64,000 nucleotides of DNA from Rhodospira trueperi (GTDB lineage: Bacteria; Pseudomonadota; Alphaproteobacteria; Rhodospirillales; Rhodospirillaceae), in NCBI RefSeq assembly GCF_900101965.1, contig NZ_FNAP01000006.1:203410-267409 (forward strand). Direction: 5' to 3'. This document shows positions 9,330-18,069 of the stretch, piece after piece. Both the position numbers and the translations under genes were made by a program. The stretch's first letter is position 1. Each line of letters starts with the position of its first letter. A model generated the notes under the pieces. The model was given only the letters and a program-made list of their open reading frames with translations, was not told the origin of the DNA and did no database searches.

Positions 9330-10166
9330 TCACGAACCGATGGCGGGCACCGATCCGTCGGTTTCGATGGCCCGCGCGGCCCAGAGTGCGGCGAGGCTCA
9401 TGGCGGCGCCGATGTCGGCGCCCTCCAGCAGCCCGTGCAGCAGTCCGGCGGCGAACACGTCCCCGGCGCCCGTGGTGTCGACCACCCGGTCCACGGGATG
9501 GGCCGGCACGGCGAGGCGGGCGCCGTCCGGTCCCAGCGCCTCGGCCCCGGCGGCCCCCCGGGTGACGACCAGCCCTTGCAGCATTGGGCCGGCCCGGGCG
9601 CGGGCCGCGCCCCACGGATCGGAGCCGCCGGCCGCCGTGACCTCGCTTTCGGAGGTCACCCACACCGTCGCCGGCCAGTGGTCGAATGCGGTGGGTGGGG
9701 CATGCGCCACAACCGGCCCGCGCGCCGTCCGGTCGGCCATGAACGCGGCCAGTGCGGGGTTGAAGGTCTTGACCAGCACGCCGTCCGCCGCGATATCGCC
9801 GGGCGGCGGCCCGAGCGCGTCGGCCGCGATGGTCTTGCGGGCGATCAGGGTGCGCTCGCCGGTGGGATCAATCAGGATCAGCGGCCGGTTGGTGGCTCGT
9901 CCCGGCAGCACATGCAGGCCGGACACGTCCAGACCGTGATTCCGGCAGGCCTCGACGAGGTGGGCGCCGGCCTCGTCATCGCCCACTGCCGCCCGGATCG
10001 CGACGTCGTGCCCCGCCTGGGCTAGCGCCACCGCCGCGTTGGCGCCGCCACCACCCAGCCGAATCCCCTCCGGGCGGCCGCTCAGGTGCGCGCCGGGGAC
10101 GGGCGGCGCGTCCAGGCGCACCACCTCGTCGGCGTTGACGTTGCCAATGACCAGAAGGCGGGCCAT
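9330..10166 (-). CDS. PfkB-family carbohydrate/nucleoside kinase
   Basis: This 278-residue ribokinase-fold enzyme has the N-terminal PfkB signature region (GIRLGGGGANAAVALAQAGHDV). It also has the C-terminal signature DTTGAGDVFAAGLL, whose Asp is the catalytic base and whose GAGD forms the anion hole. It phosphorylates a sugar, nucleoside or similar hydroxyl using ATP; the substrate is not identifiable here. It lies 15 bases after the HNH nuclease gene on the same strand, so the two are probably co-transcribed. No sugar transporter is adjacent. Confidence 0.85.
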   Translation of the reverse strand: MARLLVIGNVNADEVVRLDAPPVPGAHLSGRPEGIRLGGGGANAAVALAQAGHDVAIRAAVGDDEAGAHLVEACRNHGLDVSGLHVLPGRATNRPLILIDPTGERTLIARKTIAADALGPPPGDIAADGVLVKTFNPALAAFMADRTARGPVVAHAPPTAFDHWPATVWVTSESEVTAAGGSDPWGAARARAGPMLQGLVVTRGAAGAEALGPDGARLAVPAHPVDRVVDTTGAGDVFAAGLLHGLLEGADIGAAMSLAALWAARAIETDGSVPAIGS

Positions 10167-10181
10167 GACCGACGGCGCGCC

Positions 10182-10745
10182 CTACCAGGGGTCCAGTTCG
10201 GAATCCCAGTACAGGTAGTCGCGCCAGCTCTCATGAAGATAATTGGGCGGGAAAGCCCGCCCAATTTCCTGCAACATGTGATGCGACGGCACGTGCGGCG
10301 GCTGCCGCAAGGGCATGGACGCCGCGCGTGGGGTACGGTTGCTCTTGCGCAGGTTGCAGGCCCCGCAGGCGGTGACGACGTTGGCCCACGTCGTGCGTCC
10401 GCCCCAGGAGCGCGGCACCACATGATCGAACGTCAGGTCGTGCGTCGGGAACCGCTGGCCGCAATACTGGCAGGTGAAGCGGTCGCGCAGGAACACGTTG
10501 AAGCGGGTGAAGGCCGGGGTGCGCGCCGTGCGCACGAACTGCTTCAGCGAGATGACGCTGGGCAGGCGGATTTCCAGGCTGGGGGAATGGATGACCCGGT
10601 CGTATTCGCAGACCACGTTGACGCGGTCCAGGAATACCGCCTTGACCGCGTCCTGCCAGGGCACCAGGGACAGCGGGAAATAGCTGAGCGGCCGATAATC
10701 CGCGTTCAGGACCAGGGCCGGGGAACTTGGCGGTACCGCATCCAC
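10182..10745 (-). CDS. HNH endonuclease family protein
   Basis: The zinc-finger HNH core is clear: CQYCGQ ... LTFDHVVPRSWGG ... NVVTACGACNLRKSNRTP, with two CxxC pairs flanking the His-Asn-His residues at about 95-145 of 187. The GTG at 10745 is chosen because GGAGG lies 9 bases upstream, and the resulting length matches the conserved alphaproteobacterial family (about 185 residues). A longer frame to 10913 lacks such a site. The function of this housekeeping-type HNH family is not established. It shares a divergent 191-base promoter region with gluQ, and the PfkB gene follows it. Confidence 0.85.
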   Translation of the reverse strand: MDAVPPSSPALVLNADYRPLSYFPLSLVPWQDAVKAVFLDRVNVVCEYDRVIHSPSLEIRLPSVISLKQFVRTARTPAFTRFNVFLRDRFTCQYCGQRFPTHDLTFDHVVPRSWGGRTTWANVVTACGACNLRKSNRTPRAASMPLRQPPHVPSHHMLQEIGRAFPPNYLHESWRDYLYWDSELDPW

Positions 10746-10936
10746 GTCAACAGTCCTCCGGACTTGATGGCGGGCCGTCCCTGTTTCCAGGGACGCGGCC
10801 GGCCTGTCAAGCTTGGCGCCGACGCCACCGAAACCGTTTGACCGGGGCAAGGCGCCGCTTCCATCGACAACACGACGATCCGGACTAGATATGGTAGCTT
10901 GTACCTCAACCATGACAAAAAGACCATCACGTTTTC

Positions 10937-11863
10937 ATGACGGTTTCCCGACACAGCCCGGATCGAGGCCCCAGCCTAGGCCCAGCCCTTGGCCCAAGCC
11001 AAGACATCGTCACCCGGTTCGCGCCCAGTCCCACCGGCCTGCTGCACCTGGGGCACGCCCATTCCGCCCTGGTCTCCGCCCGGCTGGCCGAGGCGGCGGG
11101 GGGGCGGTTCCTGCTGCGACTCGAGGACATCGACGTTGGCCGCTGTCGACCCGAATTCGAGACCGCCATCCTGGAGGATCTGGCGTGGCTGGGCCTGTCT
11201 TGGCCGGCGCCGGTGTGGCGCCAGTCGGCGCGGATGGCGGCCTACCGGGCGGCGCTCGACCGGCTGGAGGCCATGGGCCTGCTCTATCCCTGCTTCTGCA
11301 CCCGCAAGGACATCCAGGCCGAGATCGCCGCCAGTCCGTCGGCGCCGCACGGACCGGACGGGCCGCTGTACCCCGGCACCTGCCGCGCCCTGGATCCGGC
11401 CGAGCGGGCCGACCGCATCGCCGCCGGTCACCCGCACGCGCTGCGGCTGGACGTGGCGGCGGCGCTGGCGCGTATGCCGGGGCCGCTGCTCTGGCACGAC
11501 CGCGCCGCCGGGGAACAGACGGCCCGGCCCGCGCTGTTCGGCGACGTGGTTCTGGCGCGCAAGGACATCCCGACCAGCTATCATCTTGCTGTCACCGTGG
11601 ACGACGCCGCCCAGGGCGTGACCCTGGTGACGCGCGGACAGGACCTGTTCGCCGCCACCCATGTGCATCGGCTGTTGCAGGCGCTGCTCGACCTGCCCGT
11701 GCCGGCCTATCATCATCACGGCCTTCTGACCGATGAGGCCGGCCGCCGGCTGGCCAAGCGCGACAACGCCCGCGCGTTGCGCACCCTGCGCGAGGCCGGG
11801 GCTTCCCCCGCCGAGGCGCGCGCCATGGCGGGGGTGCCGGATGGGAATCCGCGAACCGCTTGA
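10937..11863 (+). CDS. gluQ: Glutamyl-Q tRNA(Asp) synthetase
   Basis: This 308-residue paralogue of glutamyl-tRNA synthetase lacks the anticodon-binding half. It attaches glutamate to queuosine at position 34 of tRNA(Asp). HIGH-type motif: FAPSPTGLLHLGHAHSAL. Zinc ligands: CFC ... YPGTCR. The KMSKS region is degenerate (RRLAKRDNA), as usual for GluQ. The ATG at 10937 has no clear ribosome binding site, so the true start may be nearer FAPSPTG. The last codons (NPRTA) fall inside the left end of a repeat element, so the natural C-terminus may have been replaced. Confidence 0.9.
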   Translation: MTVSRHSPDRGPSLGPALGPSQDIVTRFAPSPTGLLHLGHAHSALVSARLAEAAGGRFLLRLEDIDVGRCRPEFETAILEDLAWLGLSWPAPVWRQSARMAAYRAALDRLEAMGLLYPCFCTRKDIQAEIAASPSAPHGPDGPLYPGTCRALDPAERADRIAAGHPHALRLDVAAALARMPGPLLWHDRAAGEQTARPALFGDVVLARKDIPTSYHLAVTVDDAAQGVTLVTRGQDLFAATHVHRLLQALLDLPVPAYHHHGLLTDEAGRRLAKRDNARALRTLREAGASPAEARAMAGVPDGNPRTA

Positions 11864-12016
11864 TTGGTTTGCGTTCTTCGACCGGATTTCCGTAGGTTGG
11901 GGTGAGGTGCCGCGCGCCGAACCCCAACGTTTCGGCCCCCAGAACCGAATGGCGTTGGGGTTCGCCGCGCTCACCCCAACCGACACGTTTGCGAACGGAT
12001 CAAACGGACTTCGTAT
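11846..12016. repeat. Inverted-repeat element, family A, copy 1 (GTAGGTTGGGGTGAGG core)
   Basis: About 171 bases bounded by imperfect terminal inverted repeats (left about 11846-11870; right GTTTGCGAACGGATCAAACG to CGTAT at 12016). Inner arms are GTAGGTTGGGGTGAGG (11892-11907) and CTCACCCCAACC (11970-11981), plus CCCCAACG/CGTTGGGG. A second copy of nearly identical length lies at 43779-43948. It has no coding capacity. It overlaps the gluQ stop codon. Confidence 0.8.
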
Positions 12017-12064
12017 GACGTGGCGAAAGCGTGTTCCGTGAATGCGGCAGGGCGCCGGCCAGAG

Positions 12065-13663
12065 CTACACCGCCAACGCCAACAGCGCGTCCAGGTCCAG
12101 GTTGGCCTCGATTTGGGCGGCCAGTTCGTCCAGCGTCCGTTCGACCCGGTGTTCGTAATTCAGCCGCGTCGCCTCGCCACCCATGCGGCCGATCCAGTGG
12201 GCGCGGAAGGCGTCGCCGCCGAACAGGCCGTGGACATACGCCCCCATGATGCAGCCGTCGGCGGAGACGGCGCCCTCGTCCCGCACCGGGCCGCCCGGCG
12301 TCTCGCTCAGCCGCAGCCACGGCCGCGCCAGCCCGGGGCCGGTGGTGCGGCCCATGTGCATCTCGTAGCCGGCGACCGGGCAGCCGCTGACCGCATCGTG
12401 CAGGGCCAGATCGATCAGGCGCTTGTCGCCGCCGATCTCGGTCTCGATGTCGAGCAGGCCGAGCCCCGGCGTCTCACCCGGCGGCCCCTCCAGCCCCTGC
12501 GGATCGCGCACCACCCGGCCCAGCATCTGGAAGCCGGCGCACAGCCCCACCACGCGCCCGCCGGCCCGGGCGTGGGCCAGGATGTCGATGTCCCAGCCCT
12601 CGCGGCGCATCACGTCCAGGTCGGACCGTGTGGCCTTGGACCCGGGCAGGATCACCACGTCGGTGTCCCGGGGGATGGGCGAGCCCGGCTGCACCCACGA
12701 GACCGACACCCCGGGCTCGGCGGCCAGGGGATCAATGTCGTCGAAGTTGGCGATGCGCGACAGGCGCGGCACGGCGATGCGCAGGTCGCCGGCGCCGGGT
12801 TCGGCCGGACGCTCCAGCGCCAGCGAGTCCTCCGCCGGCAGACGGGCGCCGTTCTCGAACCAGCGCACCACGCCCAGGAAGGGCCAGCCGGTGCGCTCGG
12901 TGATGGTCTCGCAGGCGGGCTCGAAGATGGTGAAATCGCCTCGGAACTTGTTGATCAGATAGCCCCGCACACGGGCGTTGTCCTCCGGGCGCAACAGGGC
13001 GTGGGTGCCGACCAGCGCGCCCATGGTGCCGCCCCGGTCGATGTCGGACAGGAAGACCACCGGCAGGTCGGCCAGCTCCGCCAAGCGCATGTTGGTGATG
13101 TCGGAGTCGCGCAGGTACATCTCCGCGCCCGAGCCGGCGCCTTCGACGACGATTAGGTCGGCGTCGGCGCGCAGCTTTTCGAGACTCCCGAGCACAGCCG
13201 GCATCAGGGCGTGGCGCATGCGGTGGTAGACCCGGGCCGGGCAGTTGCCCAGCACGCGGCCGCGCAGCACCACCTGGGCGCCGATCTCGGTTTGCGGCTT
13301 CAGCAGCACCGGGTTCATGTCGATGGACGGCGGCACCTTGCAGGCGCGCGCCTGGAGCGCCTGGGCACGGCCGATCTCGCCATGGGGATAGGTGCCGTCG
13401 GGGTTGGGCGGCGCGTCGCTGTCCACCGCCACGGCGGCGTTGTTGCTCATGTTCTGCGCCTTGAAGGGGCGCACGGCGAGCCCGCGTTTCTGGTAGGCCC
13501 GGCACAGCCCGGCCACCAGCAGGCTCTTGCCCACGTCGGAACTGGTGCCCTGGATCATCAGGGCGCGGGCGCGCTTGGTGGCACCCGGCGGCGGCGTCGG
13601 GATCGGCAGGTCGGCGGGGATCGCGGGGGGATCGGGCAGCGGGCGGGGAGAGGTTTCGGTCAT
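12065..13663 (-). CDS. cobQ: Cobyric acid synthase (adenosylcobyrinate amidotransferase)
   Basis: The 532-residue enzyme amidates four carboxyls of adenosylcobyrinic a,c-diamide using glutamine and ATP in B12 synthesis. The N-terminal dethiobiotin-synthetase-like domain has ALMIQGTSSDVGKSLL (P-loop) and FKAQNMSNNAAV. The C-terminal triad glutaminase domain has the nucleophile Cys in VVGLCAGFQMLG and the His in YVHGLFG. The ATG at 13663 (MTETSPRP) is chosen; the open frame continues upstream only through repeat DNA. No other cob gene is nearby, and no cobalamin riboswitch was recognised in the 5' region. Confidence 0.93.
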   Translation of the reverse strand: MTETSPRPLPDPPAIPADLPIPTPPPGATKRARALMIQGTSSDVGKSLLVAGLCRAYQKRGLAVRPFKAQNMSNNAAVAVDSDAPPNPDGTYPHGEIGRAQALQARACKVPPSIDMNPVLLKPQTEIGAQVVLRGRVLGNCPARVYHRMRHALMPAVLGSLEKLRADADLIVVEGAGSGAEMYLRDSDITNMRLAELADLPVVFLSDIDRGGTMGALVGTHALLRPEDNARVRGYLINKFRGDFTIFEPACETITERTGWPFLGVVRWFENGARLPAEDSLALERPAEPGAGDLRIAVPRLSRIANFDDIDPLAAEPGVSVSWVQPGSPIPRDTDVVILPGSKATRSDLDVMRREGWDIDILAHARAGGRVVGLCAGFQMLGRVVRDPQGLEGPPGETPGLGLLDIETEIGGDKRLIDLALHDAVSGCPVAGYEMHMGRTTGPGLARPWLRLSETPGGPVRDEGAVSADGCIMGAYVHGLFGGDAFRAHWIGRMGGEATRLNYEHRVERTLDELAAQIEANLDLDALLALAV

Positions 13664-13848
13664 GATATCCGGCACGGTGGAGGGAGCGAGCGGCGGACCA
13701 TGACGGATCGGCGGGCCGGGATCAATCCGGCGCCGCGAAAAACCAGATTGGGCGCGATCATCCGCCGCCCGCGATCCCAACCAGCCGTTCTCATTTTGGC
13801 CGCGCGGCCTCCGAAGGGAACGGCTGTGAGCCCCAGGCACAAGCCGGA

Positions 13849-13977
13849 CTCCCTCCCCTGGATAGGGGAGGGCTGGGGTGGGGTTGAAAAAAAGGCCAGT
13901 GGGGTTGATGCGACAGGCGAGATCCGTGTGGAAATCACCTCGCCCCCCTCCCAACCTCCCCCCGGAGGGGGGAGGCG
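13849..13977. repeat. Inverted-repeat element, family D, copy 1 (CTCCC/GGGAGG type)
   Basis: Two GC-rich hairpins (CTCCCTCCCCT..AGGGGAGGG at 13849-13872 and CCTCCCCCCGGAGGGGGGAGG near 13955-13974) flank a less GC-rich middle. A second copy in the opposite orientation is at 50974-51082. The rest of 13664-14268 is non-coding: the betT promoter region and, near 14005-14035, a CATCCTGAGAC stretch shared with the end of the 37.9 kb element. Confidence 0.75.
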
Positions 13978-14268
13978 TCAGGCAAGCACCGGCCGCAACC
14001 GGCATTCACCCTCCATCCTGAGACTTGCTGGATCCCAACCCGTGACATCGCCGGGTGGTCTGCTTAACATTCAGAGGCAAGGACTGTGTCGGGGTGCGCC
14101 CATAGCCTGCCGCAAGGCGATCCGAAGTCGGCCGACCCTTGGCTGCCGACCCGCGTCCACCGCCCTTCTGATTCGCGTCGCGGGCCGGCACATGTCGTGT
14201 CCACTGATCGGTTCCGATCGACCATCGACCGATCCGAGCAGACAGACCATAACCGGGAGAGCAGACTC

Positions 14269-16236
14269 ATGCGCATTCCCGCCACCATCAATCCGCCGGT
14301 TTTCTTTGGATCGGCCGGCCTGACGCTGGCGTTCGTCGTCTTCGGCGTCGCTTTCCCCGAGACGGCGAACGCGACGTTTTCGGCGGTTCAGACGTGGATC
14401 GTGGAGACCTTCGGCTGGTTCTACATGCTCTCGGTGGCGGTCTTTGTTGTCTTCGCGCTGGGGTTGGCTCTGTCCGATCATGGTCAGGTGCGCCTTGGGC
14501 CGGACGATTCCCGGCCCGACTACAGTTACGGCTCCTGGTTTGCCATGCTGTTCAGCGCCGGCATGGGCATCGGGCTGATGTTCTTCGGCGTGGCCGAGCC
14601 GATGATGCACTTCATGTCGCCGCCGACCGGCATCGGCGGCGACATGGCGGCGGCCCGCGAGGCCATGAAGATCACCTTCTTCCACTGGGGCATCCACGCC
14701 TGGGCCATCTATGCGGTCATCGGGCTGGCGTTGGCCTACTATGCCTTTCGCCACGATCTGCCGCTGACCATTCGCTCCGCTCTTCATCCCCTGATCGGAG
14801 AGCGTATCCACGGCCCCATCGGCCATGCCGCCGACATCTTCGCCGTGCTGGGCACCATGTTCGGTGTGGCCACGTCGCTGGGGCTGGGCGTCCTTCAGGT
14901 CAACGCCGGGCTCGCCCACCTGTTCGATGTGCCGGAAACCACGACGGTTCAGCTTCTGCTGATCGCGGCCATCACCCTGATGGCGACGGCCTCGGTCGTC
15001 GCCGGCCTGGACGCCGGCATCAAGCGGCTGTCGAACCTGAACCTGTTTCTGGCGCTGGCGCTGTTGGTGTTCGTGCTGCTGGCCGGTCCGACCCTGTTCC
15101 TGCTGAAGGTCACGGTCCAGAACACGGGCGCCTATCTGTCGGAGGTCGTCAGCAAGACCTTCACCCTGTACGCCTATGAGCCGAACGAGTGGATCGGTGG
15201 CTGGACCCTGTTCTACTGGGCCTGGTGGATTGCCTGGTCGCCGTTCGTCGGCATGTTCATCGCGCGGGTTTCTCGCGGCCGCACCATCCGCGAATTCGTG
15301 GTTGGCGTGCTGCTGGTGCCGGTGGGCTTCACCTTCATCTGGCTCAGCTTCTTCGGCAACGGCGCGATCAGCCTGGATCAGGGCGCGGCCGGCGGCGCTA
15401 TCGCGGCGGCGGTGGCGGACAACGTGCCCTTGGCCCTGTTCACCTTCCTGGAGCAGTTGCCGTTCGCCGAGATCTCTTCGGTGTTGGCCACGGTGCTGGT
15501 GGTGACGTTTTTCGTCACGTCGTCGGATTCCGGCTCCCTGGTGATCGACATCATCACCTCGGGCGGGGCCAGCCGGACGCCCGTCTGGCAGCGCACCATG
15601 TGGGCGCTGTCGGAAGGCTTGGTGGCAGCGGCCCTGCTGCTGGCCGGCGGACTGACCGCTCTTCAGACGGCCTCCATCACGGCCGCGCTGCCGTTCGCGT
15701 TCATCATGCTGTTGGTCTGTTTTGCGCTCTTGAAGAGCCTGCGCATCGAGGCGGCACGGCGCGAATCCCTGACCCTGTCGAGCAGCGTGCAGGTCAGCGG
15801 GGCGGACGTGGACTGGCGCCGCTGGCTGGCCAACATCGTCCATCAGCCCCGGCGCGGGCGGATCGAGGCCTTCCTGCATAACACCGTGCTGGGCGCCATG
15901 CAGGACGTCGCCCAGGAGGTGAGCAAGCTGGGACAGTTGGAGGCCGACGCTCGCCTGGAGGGACGGGAAGCGACCCTCACCATCCACCACGGCGTCGAAC
16001 GGGCCTTTTTGTACGCCGTCAAGCCTCGGGCCTTCGATGCCTCGGAAGAATACGCCTTTTCCCAGGGGCTTGCAGAGGTCAACGACGAACACGACGACCA
16101 GTACTACCGCGCCGAAGTCTTCCTGTCGGAGGGCAGCCAGAACTACAATGTCTTCGGGTACACGCGCGAGCAGATCATCGGCGATATCCTGTCGCAGTAC
16201 CAGAAGCACGTGCAGTTCCTGCACCTGACGCGGTGA
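14269..16236 (+). CDS. betT: BCCT-family betaine/choline transporter (BetT-like)
   Basis: This 655-residue inner-membrane secondary transporter has about 12 hydrophobic segments and the BCCT hallmark WTLFYWAWWIAWSPFVGMFIARVSRGRTIRE. It also has SAGMGIGLMFFGVAEP and FVTSSDSGSLV. A cytoplasmic C-terminal extension of about 150 residues (from about 510) is typical of osmotically regulated BetT. The substrate is a quaternary amine, most likely choline or glycine betaine; no bet catabolic genes lie in the window. The ATG at 14269 has GGGAGAG upstream; longer frames start in the promoter region. Confidence 0.9.
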   Translation: MRIPATINPPVFFGSAGLTLAFVVFGVAFPETANATFSAVQTWIVETFGWFYMLSVAVFVVFALGLALSDHGQVRLGPDDSRPDYSYGSWFAMLFSAGMGIGLMFFGVAEPMMHFMSPPTGIGGDMAAAREAMKITFFHWGIHAWAIYAVIGLALAYYAFRHDLPLTIRSALHPLIGERIHGPIGHAADIFAVLGTMFGVATSLGLGVLQVNAGLAHLFDVPETTTVQLLLIAAITLMATASVVAGLDAGIKRLSNLNLFLALALLVFVLLAGPTLFLLKVTVQNTGAYLSEVVSKTFTLYAYEPNEWIGGWTLFYWAWWIAWSPFVGMFIARVSRGRTIREFVVGVLLVPVGFTFIWLSFFGNGAISLDQGAAGGAIAAAVADNVPLALFTFLEQLPFAEISSVLATVLVVTFFVTSSDSGSLVIDIITSGGASRTPVWQRTMWALSEGLVAAALLLAGGLTALQTASITAALPFAFIMLLVCFALLKSLRIEAARRESLTLSSSVQVSGADVDWRRWLANIVHQPRRGRIEAFLHNTVLGAMQDVAQEVSKLGQLEADARLEGREATLTIHHGVERAFLYAVKPRAFDASEEYAFSQGLAEVNDEHDDQYYRAEVFLSEGSQNYNVFGYTREQIIGDILSQYQKHVQFLHLTR

Positions 16237-16255
16237 GTGGGCTGCCGGACTCCGG

Positions 16256-16417
16256 TCAGTGCCGGGAATCCACCGTTGTCCGCCCATCGTCGGTGAACAA
16301 CAGGGTCTCGTAGGGCGTGTCGTACCCCGGCACGCCCGCCAGCGCTTTCACCTGGGCCAGCACGGTGATCGGAGCCAGCACGAGGCCAGCGGCGAGGGCA
16401 AGGGTGGCGGGGCGCAT
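16256..16417 (-). CDS. Small putative exported protein, 53 residues
   Basis: A short frame starts at 16417 with GAGGA about 10 bases upstream. It encodes a signal-peptide-like N-terminus (MRPATLALAAGLVLAPITVLAQ) followed by a roughly 30-residue polar mature part. No family is recognised. It ends 19 bases from the betT stop (convergent) and lies downstream of three secreted paralogues, but its mature region does not obviously match them. It could be a remnant. Confidence 0.4.
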   Translation of the reverse strand: MRPATLALAAGLVLAPITVLAQVKALAGVPGYDTPYETLLFTDDGRTTVDSRH

Positions 16418-16541
16418 GGGTGTGGATCCTCGACAGACAGACGATCCCGTTTTCGGTTGATCGATACACCGAATCGCCGAAGCGATGAATCGAACCCGTA
16501 AAAATTGCGCCGGCTCCGGCCGTGTCAATCCACAAACGGGG

Positions 16542-16569
16542 GCCGGCCCGGGGACACCTGGGCCGGCCG
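16542..16569 (-). terminator. Hairpin after the secreted-paralogue cluster
   Basis: A 12-bp stem (GGCCGGCCC plus three pairs, one wobble) with a short loop lies 25 bases after the stop at 16594. The U-tract is weak (GTTTG), so the terminator role is tentative. Confidence 0.45.
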
Positions 16570-16593
16570 GCGCGGTTCTGTCGGTCCTGTGCG

Positions 16594-17277
16594 CTACTGC
16601 TGCCCCGGCGTCGTATGGCCGCGCAGCATGTCCTGCATACTCATGGGCGGAGCCGGCAGCTCGAACAGTTCGGCCGGCGGCGTGTCGCCGGAAATGGCCT
16701 GGATGCGGAACTGGCTGCCGCTGCTGAGCACGCCCAGCCCCAATTGCTCCAGCGCTTCGTTGCGCGGATCGTCCGGTTCGCCGACGGCGGCGCCGGTCGC
16801 CGCCATTGCCCGTGTCAGTTCAAGCACAAGCGGATCATCGGTCAGGACCACGGTGTCCGTGCGCGCCGTGCCGGTGCCGTCGGTCCATTGGACCTCGTAG
16901 ACCTCGCCCTTGATGCCGGCGACGGTCTCGGTGGCGCCGGTGGCCGTGATGCTTTCCACCGAGGTCGCGCGGTGTTTCTCCAACTCGGCGCCCACGGCCT
17001 GACCCAGTCCCTCAGCCATGTCGCGCATACTATCGTCCATCTCCAGCACCATCAGCGATCCGCCCATGGTGCTGACGGTGTAGAACGTGCCGTCCCGCAT
17101 CACGGAATAGCTGCCCTCCACCGGCGCGTCGATGCGCACCGTTCCCGGGTCCAGCCAGAACACATCCATCGTGTGATTTCGGCCGTTCCCCGAGGCTTCC
17201 AGGGTGGCGATGCCGCCGGCCAGGGCGGGGGTGGCGGCCAGCATCGCGGCCAGCGCGAGAATCATCGGTCTGAACAT
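16594..17277 (-). CDS. Secreted protein of unknown function, paralogue 1 of 3
   Basis: This 227-residue protein has a signal peptide (MFRPMILALAAMLAATPALAG). It shares a layout with its two upstream neighbours: an N-terminal beta-rich part (ATLEASG ... VRIDAPVEGSYSVMRDGTFYTVS), a central DTVVLTDDPLVLELT segment, and a conserved ending FELPAPPMSMQDML. The first half resembles DUF4412-type periplasmic proteins, but that link is weak. The three genes run in tandem with 47-53 base gaps, so they look like one operon made by duplication. The function is unknown. Confidence 0.8.
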   Translation of the reverse strand: MFRPMILALAAMLAATPALAGGIATLEASGNGRNHTMDVFWLDPGTVRIDAPVEGSYSVMRDGTFYTVSTMGGSLMVLEMDDSMRDMAEGLGQAVGAELEKHRATSVESITATGATETVAGIKGEVYEVQWTDGTGTARTDTVVLTDDPLVLELTRAMAATGAAVGEPDDPRNEALEQLGLGVLSSGSQFRIQAISGDTPPAELFELPAPPMSMQDMLRGHTTPGQQ

Positions 17278-17329
17278 GAGGGTGCGTCCTTCCTTGAAAA
17301 TGATGGGATGGCGGGGCCGTCGGCCGTGA

Positions 17330-18022
17330 TCATTGCGCCGGTTGGCCTTGCCGCAGGTGCTCCATGATCTCCTCCAGGGTCATCGGCGGCCCCGGCAGCG
17401 TGAAGGTGCCAGGCCGGGGGTCGCGATCCGACAGCGAGGTCACGCGCACGCCCATGCCACTCAGCAGGCCGAGGCCGCGCCCGCGCACCGCCACGCCGCG
17501 CGCGTCCGGGGTATGCCCCAGCGCGCCCTCGAACGCTGTGATCGCGGCCGACAGATCAAGCACGCGCGGATCGTCACTCAGCACCAGACGATCCGTGCGG
17601 CGGCGCCCGGCGGTGTCGGTCCAGATCATCTCGAAGGTCTCGCCGACGATGCCGGCGACCGTCTCCTCCCGATCAAGGGACCGCAGGGCCTCGACCGAGG
17701 CGGCCCGGCGGTGCGTCGACACGAACCCGGGCAGAAGACCGGCGGCCTCGTCGCCCAGGCTGTCCAGCGATAGAACGACGAACTGGCGGTTCATCCGCCG
17801 CAGGGCATAGGGCGCGCCGTCCACCAACAGGAACGAGACGTCGCGATACGGCATGTTGACGCGCACGGTCTCGGCATCCTGCCAGACGACGGTGAACGGC
17901 TGGGCGGATCGGCCCGACCCGGCCTCCAGCATGGCGGCGCCGGCGGCATGGGCGCGGTTGGCGGCGGGGGCGGTGGCGATGACAGCGATCAGGGCCAGCA
18001 GAATCGCGGCTGACTTGATCAT
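17330..18022 (-). CDS. Secreted protein of unknown function, paralogue 2 of 3
   Basis: The 230-residue product starts with a signal peptide (SAAILLALIAVIATAPAANRAHA). Shared blocks are AMLEAGSG, FTVVWQDAETVRVNMP, TDRLVLSDDPRVLDLSAAI and the C-terminal FTLPGPPMTLEEIM. It is more diverged than the other two and is Arg-rich in the middle. It lies between paralogues 1 and 3 on the same strand. No catalytic motif, cysteine pair or membrane anchor is visible in the mature part. Confidence 0.8.
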   Translation of the reverse strand: MIKSAAILLALIAVIATAPAANRAHAAGAAMLEAGSGRSAQPFTVVWQDAETVRVNMPYRDVSFLLVDGAPYALRRMNRQFVVLSLDSLGDEAAGLLPGFVSTHRRAASVEALRSLDREETVAGIVGETFEMIWTDTAGRRRTDRLVLSDDPRVLDLSAAITAFEGALGHTPDARGVAVRGRGLGLLSGMGVRVTSLSDRDPRPGTFTLPGPPMTLEEIMEHLRQGQPAQ

Positions 18023-18069
18023 GACGAGCGGTCCTTCCTCCGGACTGAAAACAGATGGCGGCGCGCGGG

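Noticed and set aside
13664..14268. Cobalamin riboswitch upstream of cobQ
   Set aside because: The region is filled by a GC-rich repeat element and the betT promoter. No B12-box-like conserved core could be recognised.
14071..16287. A 738-codon minus-strand frame opposite betT
   Set aside because: Gln/Arg/His-rich shadow frame of a BCCT transporter gene; no family features.
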